Source: Streptomyces sp. CC0208 (GTDB lineage Bacteria; Actinomycetota; Actinomycetes; Streptomycetales; Streptomycetaceae). From it: DNA of 64,000 bases. The first letter of the stretch is position 1, and every line of letters starts with the position of its first letter. The DNA is taken from contig NZ_CP031969.1 of assembly GCF_003443735.1 (NCBI RefSeq), forward strand, positions 7,378,001 to 7,442,000, read 5' to 3'. Both the position numbers and the translations under genes were made by a program. The notes beneath the pieces were generated by a model. It did no database searches. It saw only the letters and a program-made list of their open reading frames with translations, and was not told the origin of the DNA. This document shows positions 24,761 to 35,693 of this stretch, in pieces.

Positions 24761-25019
24761 CGAGTGCGGGTGCGAGTGGGGGTTGAGTGTGAGTGTGAGT
24801 GTGAGTGGGGGGGCGGCGGAGGGTGGCCCGGCGATCTGCGACGGTCGCGGGATGGAGGCCTGACCGGTTGGGATAGAGGCCTGACCGATCGCGGGACGGG
24901 CGCATGACCGGTCTCGGGGCCGGCGTCCGACCGATCGCGGGACGGTCGTACGGCGGTGGCCCCCGGACATGCGTCTGCCCTCCCGGTCGTGAGGTGGGAG
25001 GGCAGAGAAGGGAGACGGG
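24761..25019. repeat. Repeat-bearing intergenic region after priA
   Basis: Between priA and a convergent gene. 24785-24809 holds a short GAGTGT tandem run. From about 24855 to 24945 there are four imperfect 21-24-base units of the type GAGGCCTGACCGATCGCGGG; the segment GACCGATCGCGGGACGG occurs exactly twice, 24883-24899 and 24929-24945. It looks like a decayed minisatellite. No gene is visible. Confidence 0.55.
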
Positions 25020-25793
<774 letters not shown>

Positions 25794-25834
25794 TCACCCG
25801 TGCGAGTCACCCGTCCGAGAGGCCCTGCCCACCC

Positions 25835-26767
25835 ATGAAGCTCGTCTTCGCCGGTACCCCCGAGGTCGCCGTTCCCGCCCTGGACGCTCTCATCGCCTCC
25901 GGACGGCATGAGGTCGCCGCCGTCGTCACGCGGCCGGACGCACCGGCCGGGCGGGGACGCAGGCTGGTCGCGAGCCCGGTCGCGGAGCGGGCCGAGGAGG
26001 CGGGGATCGAGGTGCTGAAGCCCGTCAAGCCGCGGGACCCGGAGTTCCTCGAACGGCTCCGCGAGATCGCCCCGGACTGCTGCCCCGTCGTCGCCTACGG
26101 TGCCCTGCTGCCCCGAGTCGCCCTCGACATCCCCGCCCACGGCTGGGTCAACCTGCACTTCTCGCTGCTGCCGGCCTGGCGTGGGGCCGCGCCCGTGCAG
26201 CACTCCATCATGGCGGGGGACGAGATCACGGGCGCCTCGACCTTCCTCATCGAGGAGGGCCTGGACTCCGGGCCCGTCTACGGCACCGTCACCGAGGAGA
26301 TCCGGCACACCGACACCAGCGGTGACCTGCTGACCCGGCTGGCCTTCGCCGGGGCGGGGCTGCTCGCCGCGACCATGGACGGCATCGCGGACGGCACGCT
26401 GAAGGCCGTACCGCAGCCGACCGAGGGCATCACCGTCGCCCCGAAGATCACCGTCGAGGACGCGCGGGTCGACTGGGCCGCGCCCGCGCTGCGGGTGGAC
26501 CGGGTCGTGCGGGGGTGCCACCCCTCGCCCGGCGCCTGGACGACCTTCCGCGGCGAGCGGCTCAAGCTCATCCAGGTCCAGCCGGTGCCCGACCGCACGG
26601 ATCTCGCCCCCGGCGCGCTCGCCGTCGGCAAGAACAGCGTCCACGTGGGTACCGGGTCGTACGGCGTGGAACTGCTGTGGGTGCAGGCACAGGGCAAGAA
26701 GCCGATGAAGGCCGCGGACTGGGCGCGGGGCGTCAGGATCGCGGACGGGGAGAGCGTCGGCGCGTGA
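25835..26767 (+). CDS. fmt: Methionyl-tRNA formyltransferase
   Basis: Formylates initiator Met-tRNA using 10-formyl-THF. The 310-residue protein has the N-terminal formyltransferase domain beginning [16 protein letters not shown], the folate-binding/catalytic stretch [16 protein letters not shown] near residue 105 with the catalytic His-Asn environment, and an OB-like C-terminal domain. ATG at 25835 gives the canonical N terminus; GAGAGG is 12 bases upstream. A 13-base tandem repeat (CCGTGCGAGTCAC, 25785-25810) lies in the leader. Followed 98 bases later by rsmB, the usual partner. Confidence 0.96.
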   Translation: MKLVFAGTPEVAVPALDALIASGRHEVAAVVTRPDAPAGRGRRLVASPVAERAEEAGIEVLKPVKPRDPEFLERLREIAPDCCPVVAYGALLPRVALDIPAHGWVNLHFSLLPAWRGAAPVQHSIMAGDEITGASTFLIEEGLDSGPVYGTVTEEIRHTDTSGDLLTRLAFAGAGLLAATMDGIADGTLKAVPQPTEGITVAPKITVEDARVDWAAPALRVDRVVRGCHPSPGAWTTFRGERLKLIQVQPVPDRTDLAPGALAVGKNSVHVGTGSYGVELLWVQAQGKKPMKAADWARGVRIADGESVGA

Positions 26768-26865
26768 CGCGCCCCCGGAGCACCGGGCCGCTCGGAGGGT
26801 GACGCAACCCCAGGCGGACGTACCCTTGGGGCGTCAGCAGACCTTGAACCCGGAGCACCTTTTTC

Positions 26866-28284
26866 GTGAGCGAGCAGCCCCGTCGGCCCCGCAAACCCGG
26901 CAAGCCCTACCGTCGGCCCCAGAAGGACCCCGTCCGCTTCCTCGCCTTCGAGGCGTTGCGGGCCGTGGACGAGCGGGACGCGTACGCCAACCTCGTCCTG
27001 CCGCCGCTGCTCAGGAAGGCACGGGAGAAGGACGGTTTCGAGGCGCGGGACGCGGCGCTCGCCACCGAGCTCGTGTACGGCACACTGCGGCGGCAGGGGA
27101 CGTACGACGCGATCATCGCCGAGTGCGTCGACCGGCCGCTCCGTGAGGTCGATCCGCCGGTGCTGGACGTGCTGAGCCTCGGGGCGCATCAGCTGCTCGG
27201 GACGCGCATCCCGACGCACGCCGCCGTGTCCGCCTCCGTCGAGCTCGCCCGGGTCGTGCTCGGGGACGGGCGGGCCAAGTTCGTCAACGCCGTACTGCGG
27301 AAGATCGCGCAGGACGACCTCGACGGGTGGATCGCGAAGGTCGCTCCGCCCTACGACGACGACCCCGAGGACCATCTCGCCCTCGTGCACTCCCACCCCC
27401 GCTGGGTCGTCTCCGCGCTGTGGGACTCCCTCGGGGGCGGACGCGCCGGTATTGAGCGGCTGCTGGAGGCCGACAACGAGCGGCCCGAGGTGACCCTGGT
27501 CGCCAGGCCGGGGCGGGCCACCGCCGAGGAGCTGCTGCGCGAGGAGTCCGCCGTACCGGGGCGCTGGTCGCCGTATGCCGTACGGCTGGCCGAGGGCGGT
27601 GAGCCCGGGGCCGTCGACGCCGTACGCGAAGGCCGGGCCGGGGTGCAGGATGAGGGCAGTCAGCTGGTCGCGCTGGCCCTCGCGAACGTGCCTGTCGAGG
27701 GACGGGACGAGAAGTGGCTCGACGGGTGTGCGGGGCCGGGCGGCAAGGCCGCGCTGCTCGCCGCGCTCGCCGCCGAGCGCGGGGCGATGCTGCTCGCCTC
27801 CGAGAAGCAGCCCCATCGGGCCGGGCTCGTCGCCAAGGCGCTCGCCGGGAATCCGGGGCCGTATCAGGTGATCGCCGCGGACGGGACCAGGCCGCCGTGG
27901 CAGCCGGGGAGCTTCGACCGGGTGCTGATGGACGTGCCATGCACGGGGCTCGGCGCGTTGCGGCGGCGGCCGGAGGCGCGGTGGCGGCGGCGGCCGGAGG
28001 ACCTGGAGGGGTTCGGGCCGTTGCAGCGGGAGTTGCTGAGTACCGCGGTGGAGTCCGTCAGGGTGGGCGGGGTGGTCGGGTACGCGACCTGTTCCCCTCA
28101 TCTCGCGGAGACCCGGGCGGTGGTGGAGGACGTGCTCAAGCAGTGGCCGGGTGCCGAGCTGGTGGACGCGCGGCCGTTGTTCCCCGGTGTGCCGGAGCTC
28201 GGGGAGGGGCCGGACGTTCAGTTGTGGCCGCATGTGCACGGGACCGATGCGATGTACCTGGCGGTCATCCGCAGGACAGGGTGA
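26866..28284 (+). CDS. rsmB: 16S rRNA (cytosine-967-C5)-methyltransferase
   Basis: AdoMet-dependent m5C methyltransferase of 16S rRNA. The 472-residue protein combines an N-terminal NusB-like RNA-binding domain (about 20-155) with a Rossmann methyltransferase. The AdoMet motif is DGCAGPGGKAALLAAL, and both catalytic cysteines are present, in DVPCTGLG and YATCSPH. GTG start. The stop lies one base from the convergent MMPL gene, so no terminator fits between them. Confidence 0.95.
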   Translation: MSEQPRRPRKPGKPYRRPQKDPVRFLAFEALRAVDERDAYANLVLPPLLRKAREKDGFEARDAALATELVYGTLRRQGTYDAIIAECVDRPLREVDPPVLDVLSLGAHQLLGTRIPTHAAVSASVELARVVLGDGRAKFVNAVLRKIAQDDLDGWIAKVAPPYDDDPEDHLALVHSHPRWVVSALWDSLGGGRAGIERLLEADNERPEVTLVARPGRATAEELLREESAVPGRWSPYAVRLAEGGEPGAVDAVREGRAGVQDEGSQLVALALANVPVEGRDEKWLDGCAGPGGKAALLAALAAERGAMLLASEKQPHRAGLVAKALAGNPGPYQVIAADGTRPPWQPGSFDRVLMDVPCTGLGALRRRPEARWRRRPEDLEGFGPLQRELLSTAVESVRVGGVVGYATCSPHLAETRAVVEDVLKQWPGAELVDARPLFPGVPELGEGPDVQLWPHVHGTDAMYLAVIRRTG

Positions 28285-28285
28285 T

Positions 28286-30442
28286 CTAGTCGTGCGTCTG
28301 CTGCGCCGTCTCGGCCGGTCGCGCAGCTCCCCGCGCCCCTGAGTCGGTCACCTGCTCCTTGGCCAGGCTGTGCGGCCACCACACCTTTGCGCCCACGTCC
28401 AGGAACAGGGACGTGACCAGGACCGACCGGACGATGAACGTGTCCAGCAGAACCCCCAGCGCCACCGCGAAGCCGATCTCCGCGAAGGCGACCATGGGGA
28501 GGGTGCCGAGGGCGGCGAAGGTGCCGGCCAGGACCAGGCCGGCGGAGGTGATGACCGCGCCGGTCGCGGCCAGGCCCGTGACCACGCCGGGGCGGGTGCC
28601 CTGGTGGGCCGCCTCCTCGCGGATGCGGGTGGTCAGGAAGATGTTGTAGTCGATGCCGAGGGCCACCAGGAAGACGAACACGAACAGCGGGAAGTCGGTG
28701 GACTCGCCCGCGTAGTCGAAGAGGTGGCGGAAGGCCAGGGCGCTGATGCCGAGGGCCGCCGCGAAGGACAGGATCACCGTCCCGATCAGCAGCAGCGGGG
28801 CGATCAGGGCGCGCAGCAGGCCGCACAGGATCAGCATCACGACGACCAGCACCAGCGGGATGATCAGGATGTTGTCGTGCGTGGTCGCCCTGTCCATGTC
28901 CAGCAGGGCGGCCGTACCGCCGCCGACCCGGGCGTCGGCGTCCGGGACCGCGTGGACGGCGTCCCGGACCCGCTCCACCGTCTGTTTCGCGGCCTCGCTG
29001 TCGGCGGGGGCGGTCATCGTCGCCTCGAAGAGGACCTTGCCCTCGAACGACGGTTTCGTGCCCGGTGGCAGGCCCAGGGACTCGGGCACGACTCCGCGCG
29101 TGCCCGCGACCGCCTCGCCGACCTGCCGTGCCTGGGCCTGGTTGCTGACCACGACCAGGGGGTCGCCGCTGCCCGCCGGGAAGTACTTCGCGGACACCTC
29201 CTGGCCGACGATCGAGTCGGGCTTCCCAGTGAACGCGTCGGCGTTGCTGATGCCCTCCGCGCGCAGCTGGATCAGACCGAGCGAGCAGACCGCGAGGACC
29301 AGTGCCGTGACGGCCCAGACAAAGCGCGGGCGGCGGGCGATACGGCGGCCCGTGCGGGCCCAGACGCCGGACTCCAGGTGGCTGGGAGAGCCGAAGCGCG
29401 GGGTCGTGGGCCAGAAGATCCAGCGGCCGCAGATCACCAGCAGGGCCGGGAACAGCGTCATCATCGCCAGCAGGGCGACCCCCACGCCGATCGCCGCGAC
29501 GGGGCCGAGGCCACGGGTCGAGTTCATCTCTGCGGCCAGCAGGACCAGCATGCTGAGGATCACGGTCGCCCCGGAGGCGATCACCGCCGGGCCCGCGCGG
29601 TGCAGGGCTCGGGCCATCGCCTCGTGGCGGTCCTCGTGGCGGTGCAGCTCCTCCCGGTAGCGGGCGACCAGCAGCAGGGCGTAGTCCGTCCCCGCGCCGA
29701 AGACGAGGACCGTGAGGATGCCCGCGCTCTGGCCGTTGACCGTCAGGCCCGCGTGGCGCGCCAGCAGGTAGATGAAGGCCTGCGCGGTGAAGAGGGCGGC
29801 GACCACCGAGAGCAGCGGGACGAAGAGCAGAGTGGGGCTGCGGAAGGTGATGAGCAGCATGACGACGACGACGCCCATCGCCGCCAGCAGCAGCGTCGAG
29901 TCGATGCCCTCGAAGGCCTTGGAGAAGTCCGCGGAGGTGCCGCCCGGGCCGGTGATGTGCACGGCGAGACCGTCGCCGCCCTTGCCGACGACGTCACGGA
30001 TCGAGTCGACCGCGGGCGTGATCTCCTGCCAGCCCTTCTCGTCCATGGTGATCGGGACGAGGATCTGGGCCGCGCGCGGGTCGCCCTGCCGGTCGTAGAT
30101 CGGCCCCCGGGTCTCCGCGCCGCGGATGCCGTGCGCCGTGAGCCGCTTGATCTCGGCGGCGTCCTTGGCGATCGCGGCCCGCTCCTGCGGGGTGAGGCCG
30201 CTGTCGCGCGCGTAGACGACGACCGCGGGGATCTGTTCCGGCCTGAAGTCCTCGGAGACCTGTAGGACCTGGGTCGACTCCGCGGAGCCGGGCAGCCAGG
30301 AGGCCGCGTCGTTGTCCTGGGCGTCGGTGAGCTTGGAGGCGAGGGGCGCCGTCAGGAACAGCACCACCAGCCACAGCGCCAGTACCACCCACTTGGCACG
30401 CCGTCCGCAGACGTAGTGCGCGATGCCCCGATTCCCGGTCAT
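28286..30442 (-). CDS. MMPL-family (RND-type) membrane transporter
   Basis: A 718-residue protein with two repeated MMPL halves: an N-terminal membrane helix (WVVLALWLVVLFLTAPLA), a large extracytoplasmic loop (about 55-175), a cluster of helices, then a second helix near 370, a second loop and a final cluster. The Asp-containing FGAGTDYALLLVARYREEL and LGIDYNIFLTTRIREEA are the proton-relay segments expected in helices 4 and 10. The substrate is unknown; actinobacterial relatives export lipids or drugs. ATG 30442 is preferred for the GGGGGTGG upstream; an alternative start adds 6 residues. The last residues SGARGAARPA are encoded by a dispersed repeat. Confidence 0.9.
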   Translation of the reverse strand: MTGNRGIAHYVCGRRAKWVVLALWLVVLFLTAPLASKLTDAQDNDAASWLPGSAESTQVLQVSEDFRPEQIPAVVVYARDSGLTPQERAAIAKDAAEIKRLTAHGIRGAETRGPIYDRQGDPRAAQILVPITMDEKGWQEITPAVDSIRDVVGKGGDGLAVHITGPGGTSADFSKAFEGIDSTLLLAAMGVVVVMLLITFRSPTLLFVPLLSVVAALFTAQAFIYLLARHAGLTVNGQSAGILTVLVFGAGTDYALLLVARYREELHRHEDRHEAMARALHRAGPAVIASGATVILSMLVLLAAEMNSTRGLGPVAAIGVGVALLAMMTLFPALLVICGRWIFWPTTPRFGSPSHLESGVWARTGRRIARRPRFVWAVTALVLAVCSLGLIQLRAEGISNADAFTGKPDSIVGQEVSAKYFPAGSGDPLVVVSNQAQARQVGEAVAGTRGVVPESLGLPPGTKPSFEGKVLFEATMTAPADSEAAKQTVERVRDAVHAVPDADARVGGGTAALLDMDRATTHDNILIIPLVLVVVMLILCGLLRALIAPLLLIGTVILSFAAALGISALAFRHLFDYAGESTDFPLFVFVFLVALGIDYNIFLTTRIREEAAHQGTRPGVVTGLAATGAVITSAGLVLAGTFAALGTLPMVAFAEIGFAVALGVLLDTFIVRSVLVTSLFLDVGAKVWWPHSLAKEQVTDSGARGAARPAETAQQTHD
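28317..28340 (-). repeat. Dispersed repeat core, copy 2, inside the MMPL 3' coding end
   Basis: The minus strand reads AGGGGCGCGGGGAGCTGCGC then GACC, 24 bases that match the core of the elements at 4907 and 63065 with one extra G and one base change. Here it is read in frame as part of the C-terminal tail. Confidence 0.7.
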
Positions 30443-30576
30443 GGCCACCCCCGGCGCCACCAGTCGAGCCGATCAGCCGCCCAGCATGGCACGCCCAGGT
30501 CGTCCACAACATCCGATGAACGGCTTAGGTCTGGACCGGCGCGCCCGTTCGCGCTCCGGCATGGGAGGCTTGGGGC

Positions 30577-31263
30577 ATGGCCGCGCAGATCAATCCCAGC
30601 ATCCTGTCCGCCGACTTCGCCCGTCTCGCGGACGAGGCGAAGGCGGTCGAAGGAGCCGACTGGCTCCACGTCGACGTCATGGACAACCATTTCGTCCCGA
30701 ACCTCACGCTCGGTGTGCCGGTCGTAGAGTCTCTGGCCCGTGCGACGGACACCCCGCTGGACTGCCATCTGATGATCGAGGCCCCCGATCGCTGGGCGCC
30801 CCAGTACGTAGAGGCGGGGGCCTCCTCCGTCACCTTCCACGTGGAGGCGGCCGCCGCTCCGGTCCGGCTCGCCCGGGAGATCCGGGCCAAGGGTGCCCGC
30901 GCCTCCATGGCGCTGAAGCCCGCGACGCCGATCGAGCCGTACGAGGACCTGCTCCCCGAGCTCGACATGCTGCTGATCATGACGGTCGAGCCCGGTTTCG
31001 GGGGACAGGCGTTCCTCGACATCATGCTCCCCAAGATTCGCCGGACTCGCGAGTTGATCAGCAAGCACGGTCTTGAGCTGTGGCTCCAGGTAGACGGCGG
31101 CGTCTCGGCGTCCACCATCGAGCGCTGCGCGGACGCGGGCGCCGACGTCTTCGTCGCCGGGTCGGCGGTGTACGGGGCTTCCGACCCGGCAGAGGCGGTA
31201 CGTGCATTGCGCAACCAAGCCGAGGGGGCGACCGCTAAGGCTTCGTGGGCGTGCGACCACTGA
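30577..31263 (+). CDS. rpe: Ribulose-phosphate 3-epimerase
   Basis: Interconverts ribulose-5-P and xylulose-5-P in the pentose phosphate pathway. The 228-residue TIM barrel has [13 protein letters not shown] at the start, the metal/active-site [35 protein letters not shown] and VDGGV, the full family set. ATG start. Divergent from the MMPL gene with 134 bases between them. Confidence 0.97.
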   Translation: MAAQINPSILSADFARLADEAKAVEGADWLHVDVMDNHFVPNLTLGVPVVESLARATDTPLDCHLMIEAPDRWAPQYVEAGASSVTFHVEAAAAPVRLAREIRAKGARASMALKPATPIEPYEDLLPELDMLLIMTVEPGFGGQAFLDIMLPKIRRTRELISKHGLELWLQVDGGVSASTIERCADAGADVFVAGSAVYGASDPAEAVRALRNQAEGATAKASWACDH

Positions 31264-31365
31264 GCCAAGGGAACGTGAACGGCTCCGGTCAGGGCTGATC
31301 AAGTGCGCCGGATCTGCAAGGATGAACGGCGAATCCAGAGTGTGAACAGCAGTGAGGAGAACGCC

Positions 31366-32385
31366 GTGTCGGGTATGTCGGCGGGCCGGTCAGCCATGCG
31401 GATGGGACCCGCTGAGCTGGTGCAGGCGGCGGCCATGGCCCGCCGCTTCTACCTGGAGGGCAAGTCCAAGATCCAGATCGCGGAGGAGTTCGGCGTCAGC
31501 CGCTTCAAGGTGGCCCGGGTTTTGGAGACCGCCCTCGAACGGGATCTCGTCCGCATCGAGATCCGCGTGCCGGCCGAGCTGGACGCGGAGCGCTCCGACG
31601 CGCTCCGGGCCCGCTACGGCCTCAGGCACGCCGTCGTGGTGGAGTCCCCGGCCGAGGCCGAGGAGACCCCCGACCCGGAGAACCTGGGAGAAGTGGCCGC
31701 CGACCTGCTCGGCGAACTGGTCGACGAGGGCGACATCCTGGGCCTGGCCTGGGGGCGTTCCACCATCCACATGGCGGCCGCCCTCGACCGGCTCCCGCCG
31801 TGCACGGTGGTGCAGTTGACGGGCGTGTACGACGCCGGGACCGCCGAGCGCGGTTCGGTGGAGGCGGTACGGCGGGCCGCCCAGGTGTCCGGCGGGGACG
31901 CCCACCCCATCTACGCGCCGATGCTGCTGCCGGACGCGGCCACCGCGATCGCGCTGCGCAACCAGCCCGGGATCGCCCGGGCCTACGAGTACTTCGACAA
32001 GGTCACGGTCGCCTGTGTCTCCATCGGCTCCTGGGAGCCGGGCATCTCGACGGTGCACGACATGCTCAGCGACGAGGAGCGCGGCCACTACGCCTCGCTC
32101 GGAGTCGCCGCCGAGATGTCCGCGCACCTCTTCGACACCGAGGGCCGCAGGGTCGGGCGGGACCTGGGCGAGCGATGCATCACCGTCAAGGCCGACCAGC
32201 TCCGCCGTATCCCCGAGGTCGTCGCGATCGCGGGCGGGCAGCGCAAGGCGGCCGCGATCGACGCGGTGCTGCGGTCCGGACTCGTCACCAGCCTGGTGAC
32301 GGACACCTCCGCCGCGGACTACCTGATGACGGCGGGGACACCGCCGAAGCCGGCGCTCAACAGGGCGGACCCGGACGGGCCCTGA
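31366..32385 (+). CDS. SorC/DeoR-type sugar-responsive transcriptional regulator
   Basis: A 339-residue protein with an N-terminal helix-turn-helix (YLEGKSKIQIAEEFGVSRFKVARVLE, about 24-49) and a C-terminal SorC sugar-phosphate-binding domain (about 65-325) with LGLAWGRST and GERGHYASLGVAAEMSAHLFD-like stretches (the last as DEERGHYASLGVAA). The GTG at 31366 is chosen because GAGGAGA is 5-6 bases upstream; earlier in-frame starts exist. It sits after rpe, so a pentose or deoxyribose phosphate effector is plausible but not shown. Confidence 0.88.
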   Translation: MSGMSAGRSAMRMGPAELVQAAAMARRFYLEGKSKIQIAEEFGVSRFKVARVLETALERDLVRIEIRVPAELDAERSDALRARYGLRHAVVVESPAEAEETPDPENLGEVAADLLGELVDEGDILGLAWGRSTIHMAAALDRLPPCTVVQLTGVYDAGTAERGSVEAVRRAAQVSGGDAHPIYAPMLLPDAATAIALRNQPGIARAYEYFDKVTVACVSIGSWEPGISTVHDMLSDEERGHYASLGVAAEMSAHLFDTEGRRVGRDLGERCITVKADQLRRIPEVVAIAGGQRKAAAIDAVLRSGLVTSLVTDTSAADYLMTAGTPPKPALNRADPDGP

Positions 32386-32425
32386 CGGAGGATCGTAAGG
32401 GGGCGGCCGTGGCAGCATCGAACGC

Positions 32426-32794
32426 ATGCTGCTGCGGTTCGTCTCCCGAATGCTTCTGTGCGTGCTGTTCCTGACGGGGTGTTCGGCCACCGACACCGAT
32501 CCGTCGCCGGGCGGGGGCCTGGCCACCGTCCAGGCGTCGGAGCTCCCGGCCGAGGCCCGGCAGACCCTCCAGCTCATCGACAGGGGCGGTCCGTTCCCGT
32601 ACGCCAAGGACGGCGCCGTCTTCGGGAACTTCGAGCGGCTGCTGCCCGCCCACCAACGCGGTTACTACCACGAGTACACCGTCCCCACGCCGGGCTCGCG
32701 CGACCGCGGAGCCCGGCGGATCGTCACCGGGCAGGGCGGCGAGGTCTACTACACCGATGATCACTACGACTCGTTCAGGGCGGTACTGAGATGA
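32426..32794 (+). CDS. RNase Sa/N1-T1-type guanyl-specific ribonuclease with lipobox
   Basis: A 122-residue protein whose residues 32-122 follow Streptomyces RNase Sa closely (LPAEARQTLQLI, GPFPYAKDGAVFGNFE, YYHEYTVPTPG, RRIVTG, YYTDDHY). Catalytic residues map to Glu83, Arg94, Arg98 and His113 (Glu54, Arg65, Arg69, His85 of RNase Sa). The N terminus is a signal peptide ending in LTGC (16-19), a lipobox, predicting a surface-anchored lipoprotein. Both disulfide cysteines of RNase Sa are missing. Its stop overlaps the start of a barstar-like gene, its likely inhibitor. Confidence 0.88.
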   Translation: MLLRFVSRMLLCVLFLTGCSATDTDPSPGGGLATVQASELPAEARQTLQLIDRGGPFPYAKDGAVFGNFERLLPAHQRGYYHEYTVPTPGSRDRGARRIVTGQGGEVYYTDDHYDSFRAVLR

Positions 32795-33126
32795 CGGCAC
32801 GCGCGGTCACGCTGGACCTCGACGGGGTCACGGACAAGGCGGGCCTGATGGACCGCTGCGCCCGGGACCTGCGGCTGCCGGACTGGTTCGGCCGCAACTG
32901 GGACGCGCTGGCCGACGTCCTCTCCGACCCGGGCCTGTGGTCCGAGAACTCCGGCGACGGCGACGGCGACGGCGACGGCGTCGGCGTCGGGGAGGAGACC
33001 GTCGTGGTCGTACGGCACTGGGACCGGTACGCCAAGGCGAGGCCCGACGAGTGGGCGACCGCGCGCGAGGTGTTCGCGCAGGCGTCCGCGCTCACCGTGG
33101 CGCTCGCGCTTGGAGATTCGTCCTAG
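32791..33126 (+). CDS. Barstar-family ribonuclease inhibitor
   Basis: A 111-residue cytosolic protein with the barstar core VTLDLDGVTDKAGLMDRCAR and LPDWFGRNWDALADVL, where the Asp of NWDAL corresponds to the RNase-contacting Asp39 region. It is co-translated (ATGA overlap) with the upstream RNase Sa-like gene, so it most likely protects the cell from that enzyme. A GDGDGDGDGVGV stretch at about residues 55-66 is inserted before the next strand and is encoded by a tandem hexanucleotide repeat. Confidence 0.88.
   Translation: MTARAVTLDLDGVTDKAGLMDRCARDLRLPDWFGRNWDALADVLSDPGLWSENSGDGDGDGDGVGVGEETVVVVRHWDRYAKARPDEWATAREVFAQASALTVALALGDSS
32953..32988 (+). repeat. Hexanucleotide tandem repeat in the barstar gene
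   Basis: Four perfect GGCGAC units (32953-32976) followed by two GGCGTC units (32977-32988). It encodes alternating Gly-Asp then Gly-Val. In-frame length variation by slippage would change only a loop length. Confidence 0.85.
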
Positions 33127-33216
33127 GGACCCCGCGGCCGGTCTGGACGATTTGCCCGTGGGTGGCTCCGCGCCCGGCATGGGAGAATGAAGTACGTGCT
33201 CTTTCCCCCTGGCTGA

Positions 33217-34701
<1,485 letters not shown>

Positions 34702-34714
34702 GTCCCGTTGTGCG

Positions 34715-34740
34715 CGGCCCCCGCCGAAATTCGGGGGCCG
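34715..34740 (+). terminator. guaB1 terminator hairpin
   Basis: CGGCCCCCG (34715-34723) and CGGGGGCCG (34732-34740), 9-bp perfect stem with an 8-base loop, 13 bases after the guaB1 stop. Confidence 0.7.
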
Positions 34741-34769
34741 TTCGCGTTCGCGGACCGTACGGTCGGCGT

Positions 34770-35285
34770 ATGGAGATCACCGTCTGCCGGAGCGGTGATG
34801 TCGCGCTGCTCGACCGGTACCTGGGTTCGCCGGGAGCCACGTCGTTCCGTGCCCGGCGGTTCGCGCGGCAGGAGGCGGGGGAGTGCACCTACCTCGTCGC
34901 GTGGCTGGACGGGCGGCCCGTGGGGCACACGGAGCTGCGCTGGATCGGCTGCGCGGCGCCCGAGGTCACCCTGCACTGCCCCGAGATCGGCGGCCTCGCC
35001 GTGTGGCCCGAGGAACTGCGCTCGCGGGGCATCGGCACCGAGCTGATCCGGGCCGCCGAGGAACTGGCCCGGGAGCGGGGTCTGACGACCGTGGGCATCG
35101 GGGTCGGCAAGGACAATCCGCGCGCGGCCGCCCTGTACGCACGGCTCGGCTACCGGCCGGTCACCGACTACCTGGACCGCTACACGTACGAGGACCACGA
35201 CGGCACGATCCGTGAGTGCGTCGACGCCTGCGTGTTCCTCGTCCGGGAACTCCCGTCAGGCCGTCTTGACGTCAAGCGTGCTTGA
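34770..35285 (+). CDS. GNAT-family N-acetyltransferase
   Basis: A 171-residue protein with the acetyl-CoA pyrophosphate-binding motif A (LRSRGIGTELIRAAEEL, around residue 88) and the motif B region NPRAAALYARLGYRPV, hallmarks of GNAT enzymes. The acceptor substrate cannot be read from sequence. ATG at 34770 immediately follows the guaB1 hairpin region. The next gene begins 15 bases after its stop. Confidence 0.9.
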   Translation: MEITVCRSGDVALLDRYLGSPGATSFRARRFARQEAGECTYLVAWLDGRPVGHTELRWIGCAAPEVTLHCPEIGGLAVWPEELRSRGIGTELIRAAEELARERGLTTVGIGVGKDNPRAAALYARLGYRPVTDYLDRYTYEDHDGTIRECVDACVFLVRELPSGRLDVKRA

Positions 35286-35300
35286 CGCGACTCTGGGGCC

Positions 35301-35693
35301 ATGACGACACCGGAGAGCATCGAGCCGCAGTACACCCTGCTGACCGCCGTCTCCCGGCTCGACGCGCTGCGCATGCGGGAGTCGATGGGCGCGGGCGGGG
35401 CCACGGACGCCCCCGACCGGGCCGAACTGCTCGAACTCCTCGCGCTGAGCGAGGTCGTGGCGCGCAAGGCGTCCTACGGCCGTCAGCTGACCGTGCGCGC
35501 GGCCCGCGAGGCCGGTGCCTCCTGGTCGCAGATCGGGGCCGCACTGGGCACCAGCAAGCAGGCCGCGTGGGAGGCGCACACCCGCTGGATCGACGCTCAG
35601 GCCGCGGCCCACGGCAGGCCCGGGCAGCTGGGGTTCGACGAGACGGACGTGGCCGCGGCGCGGGCGGTGGCGGGGGAGTCGGAGGACTGCTGA
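35301..35693 (+). CDS. Small helix-turn-helix protein, unknown function
   Basis: A 130-residue protein. An N-terminal helical part (VSRLDALRMRESMG, LLELLALSEVVARKA) is followed at about 70-95 by AREAGASWSQIGAALGTSKQAAWEAH, a helix-turn-helix of the same style as the protein at 25020-25580 ([13 protein letters not shown]). It is probably co-transcribed with the GNAT gene. It could regulate that gene; no direct evidence. Confidence 0.8.
   Translation: MTTPESIEPQYTLLTAVSRLDALRMRESMGAGGATDAPDRAELLELLALSEVVARKASYGRQLTVRAAREAGASWSQIGAALGTSKQAAWEAHTRWIDAQAAAHGRPGQLGFDETDVAAARAVAGESEDC

Noticed and set aside
24785-24809. GAGTGT run as a CRISPR-like repeat
   Set aside because: It is a contiguous microsatellite-like run with no spacers and no cas genes nearby.
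28370-30265. 631-residue plus-strand open frame opposite the MMPL gene
   Set aside because: Asp/Gln/Arg-rich antisense product without domain or ribosome binding site; the MMPL gene on the other strand is clear.
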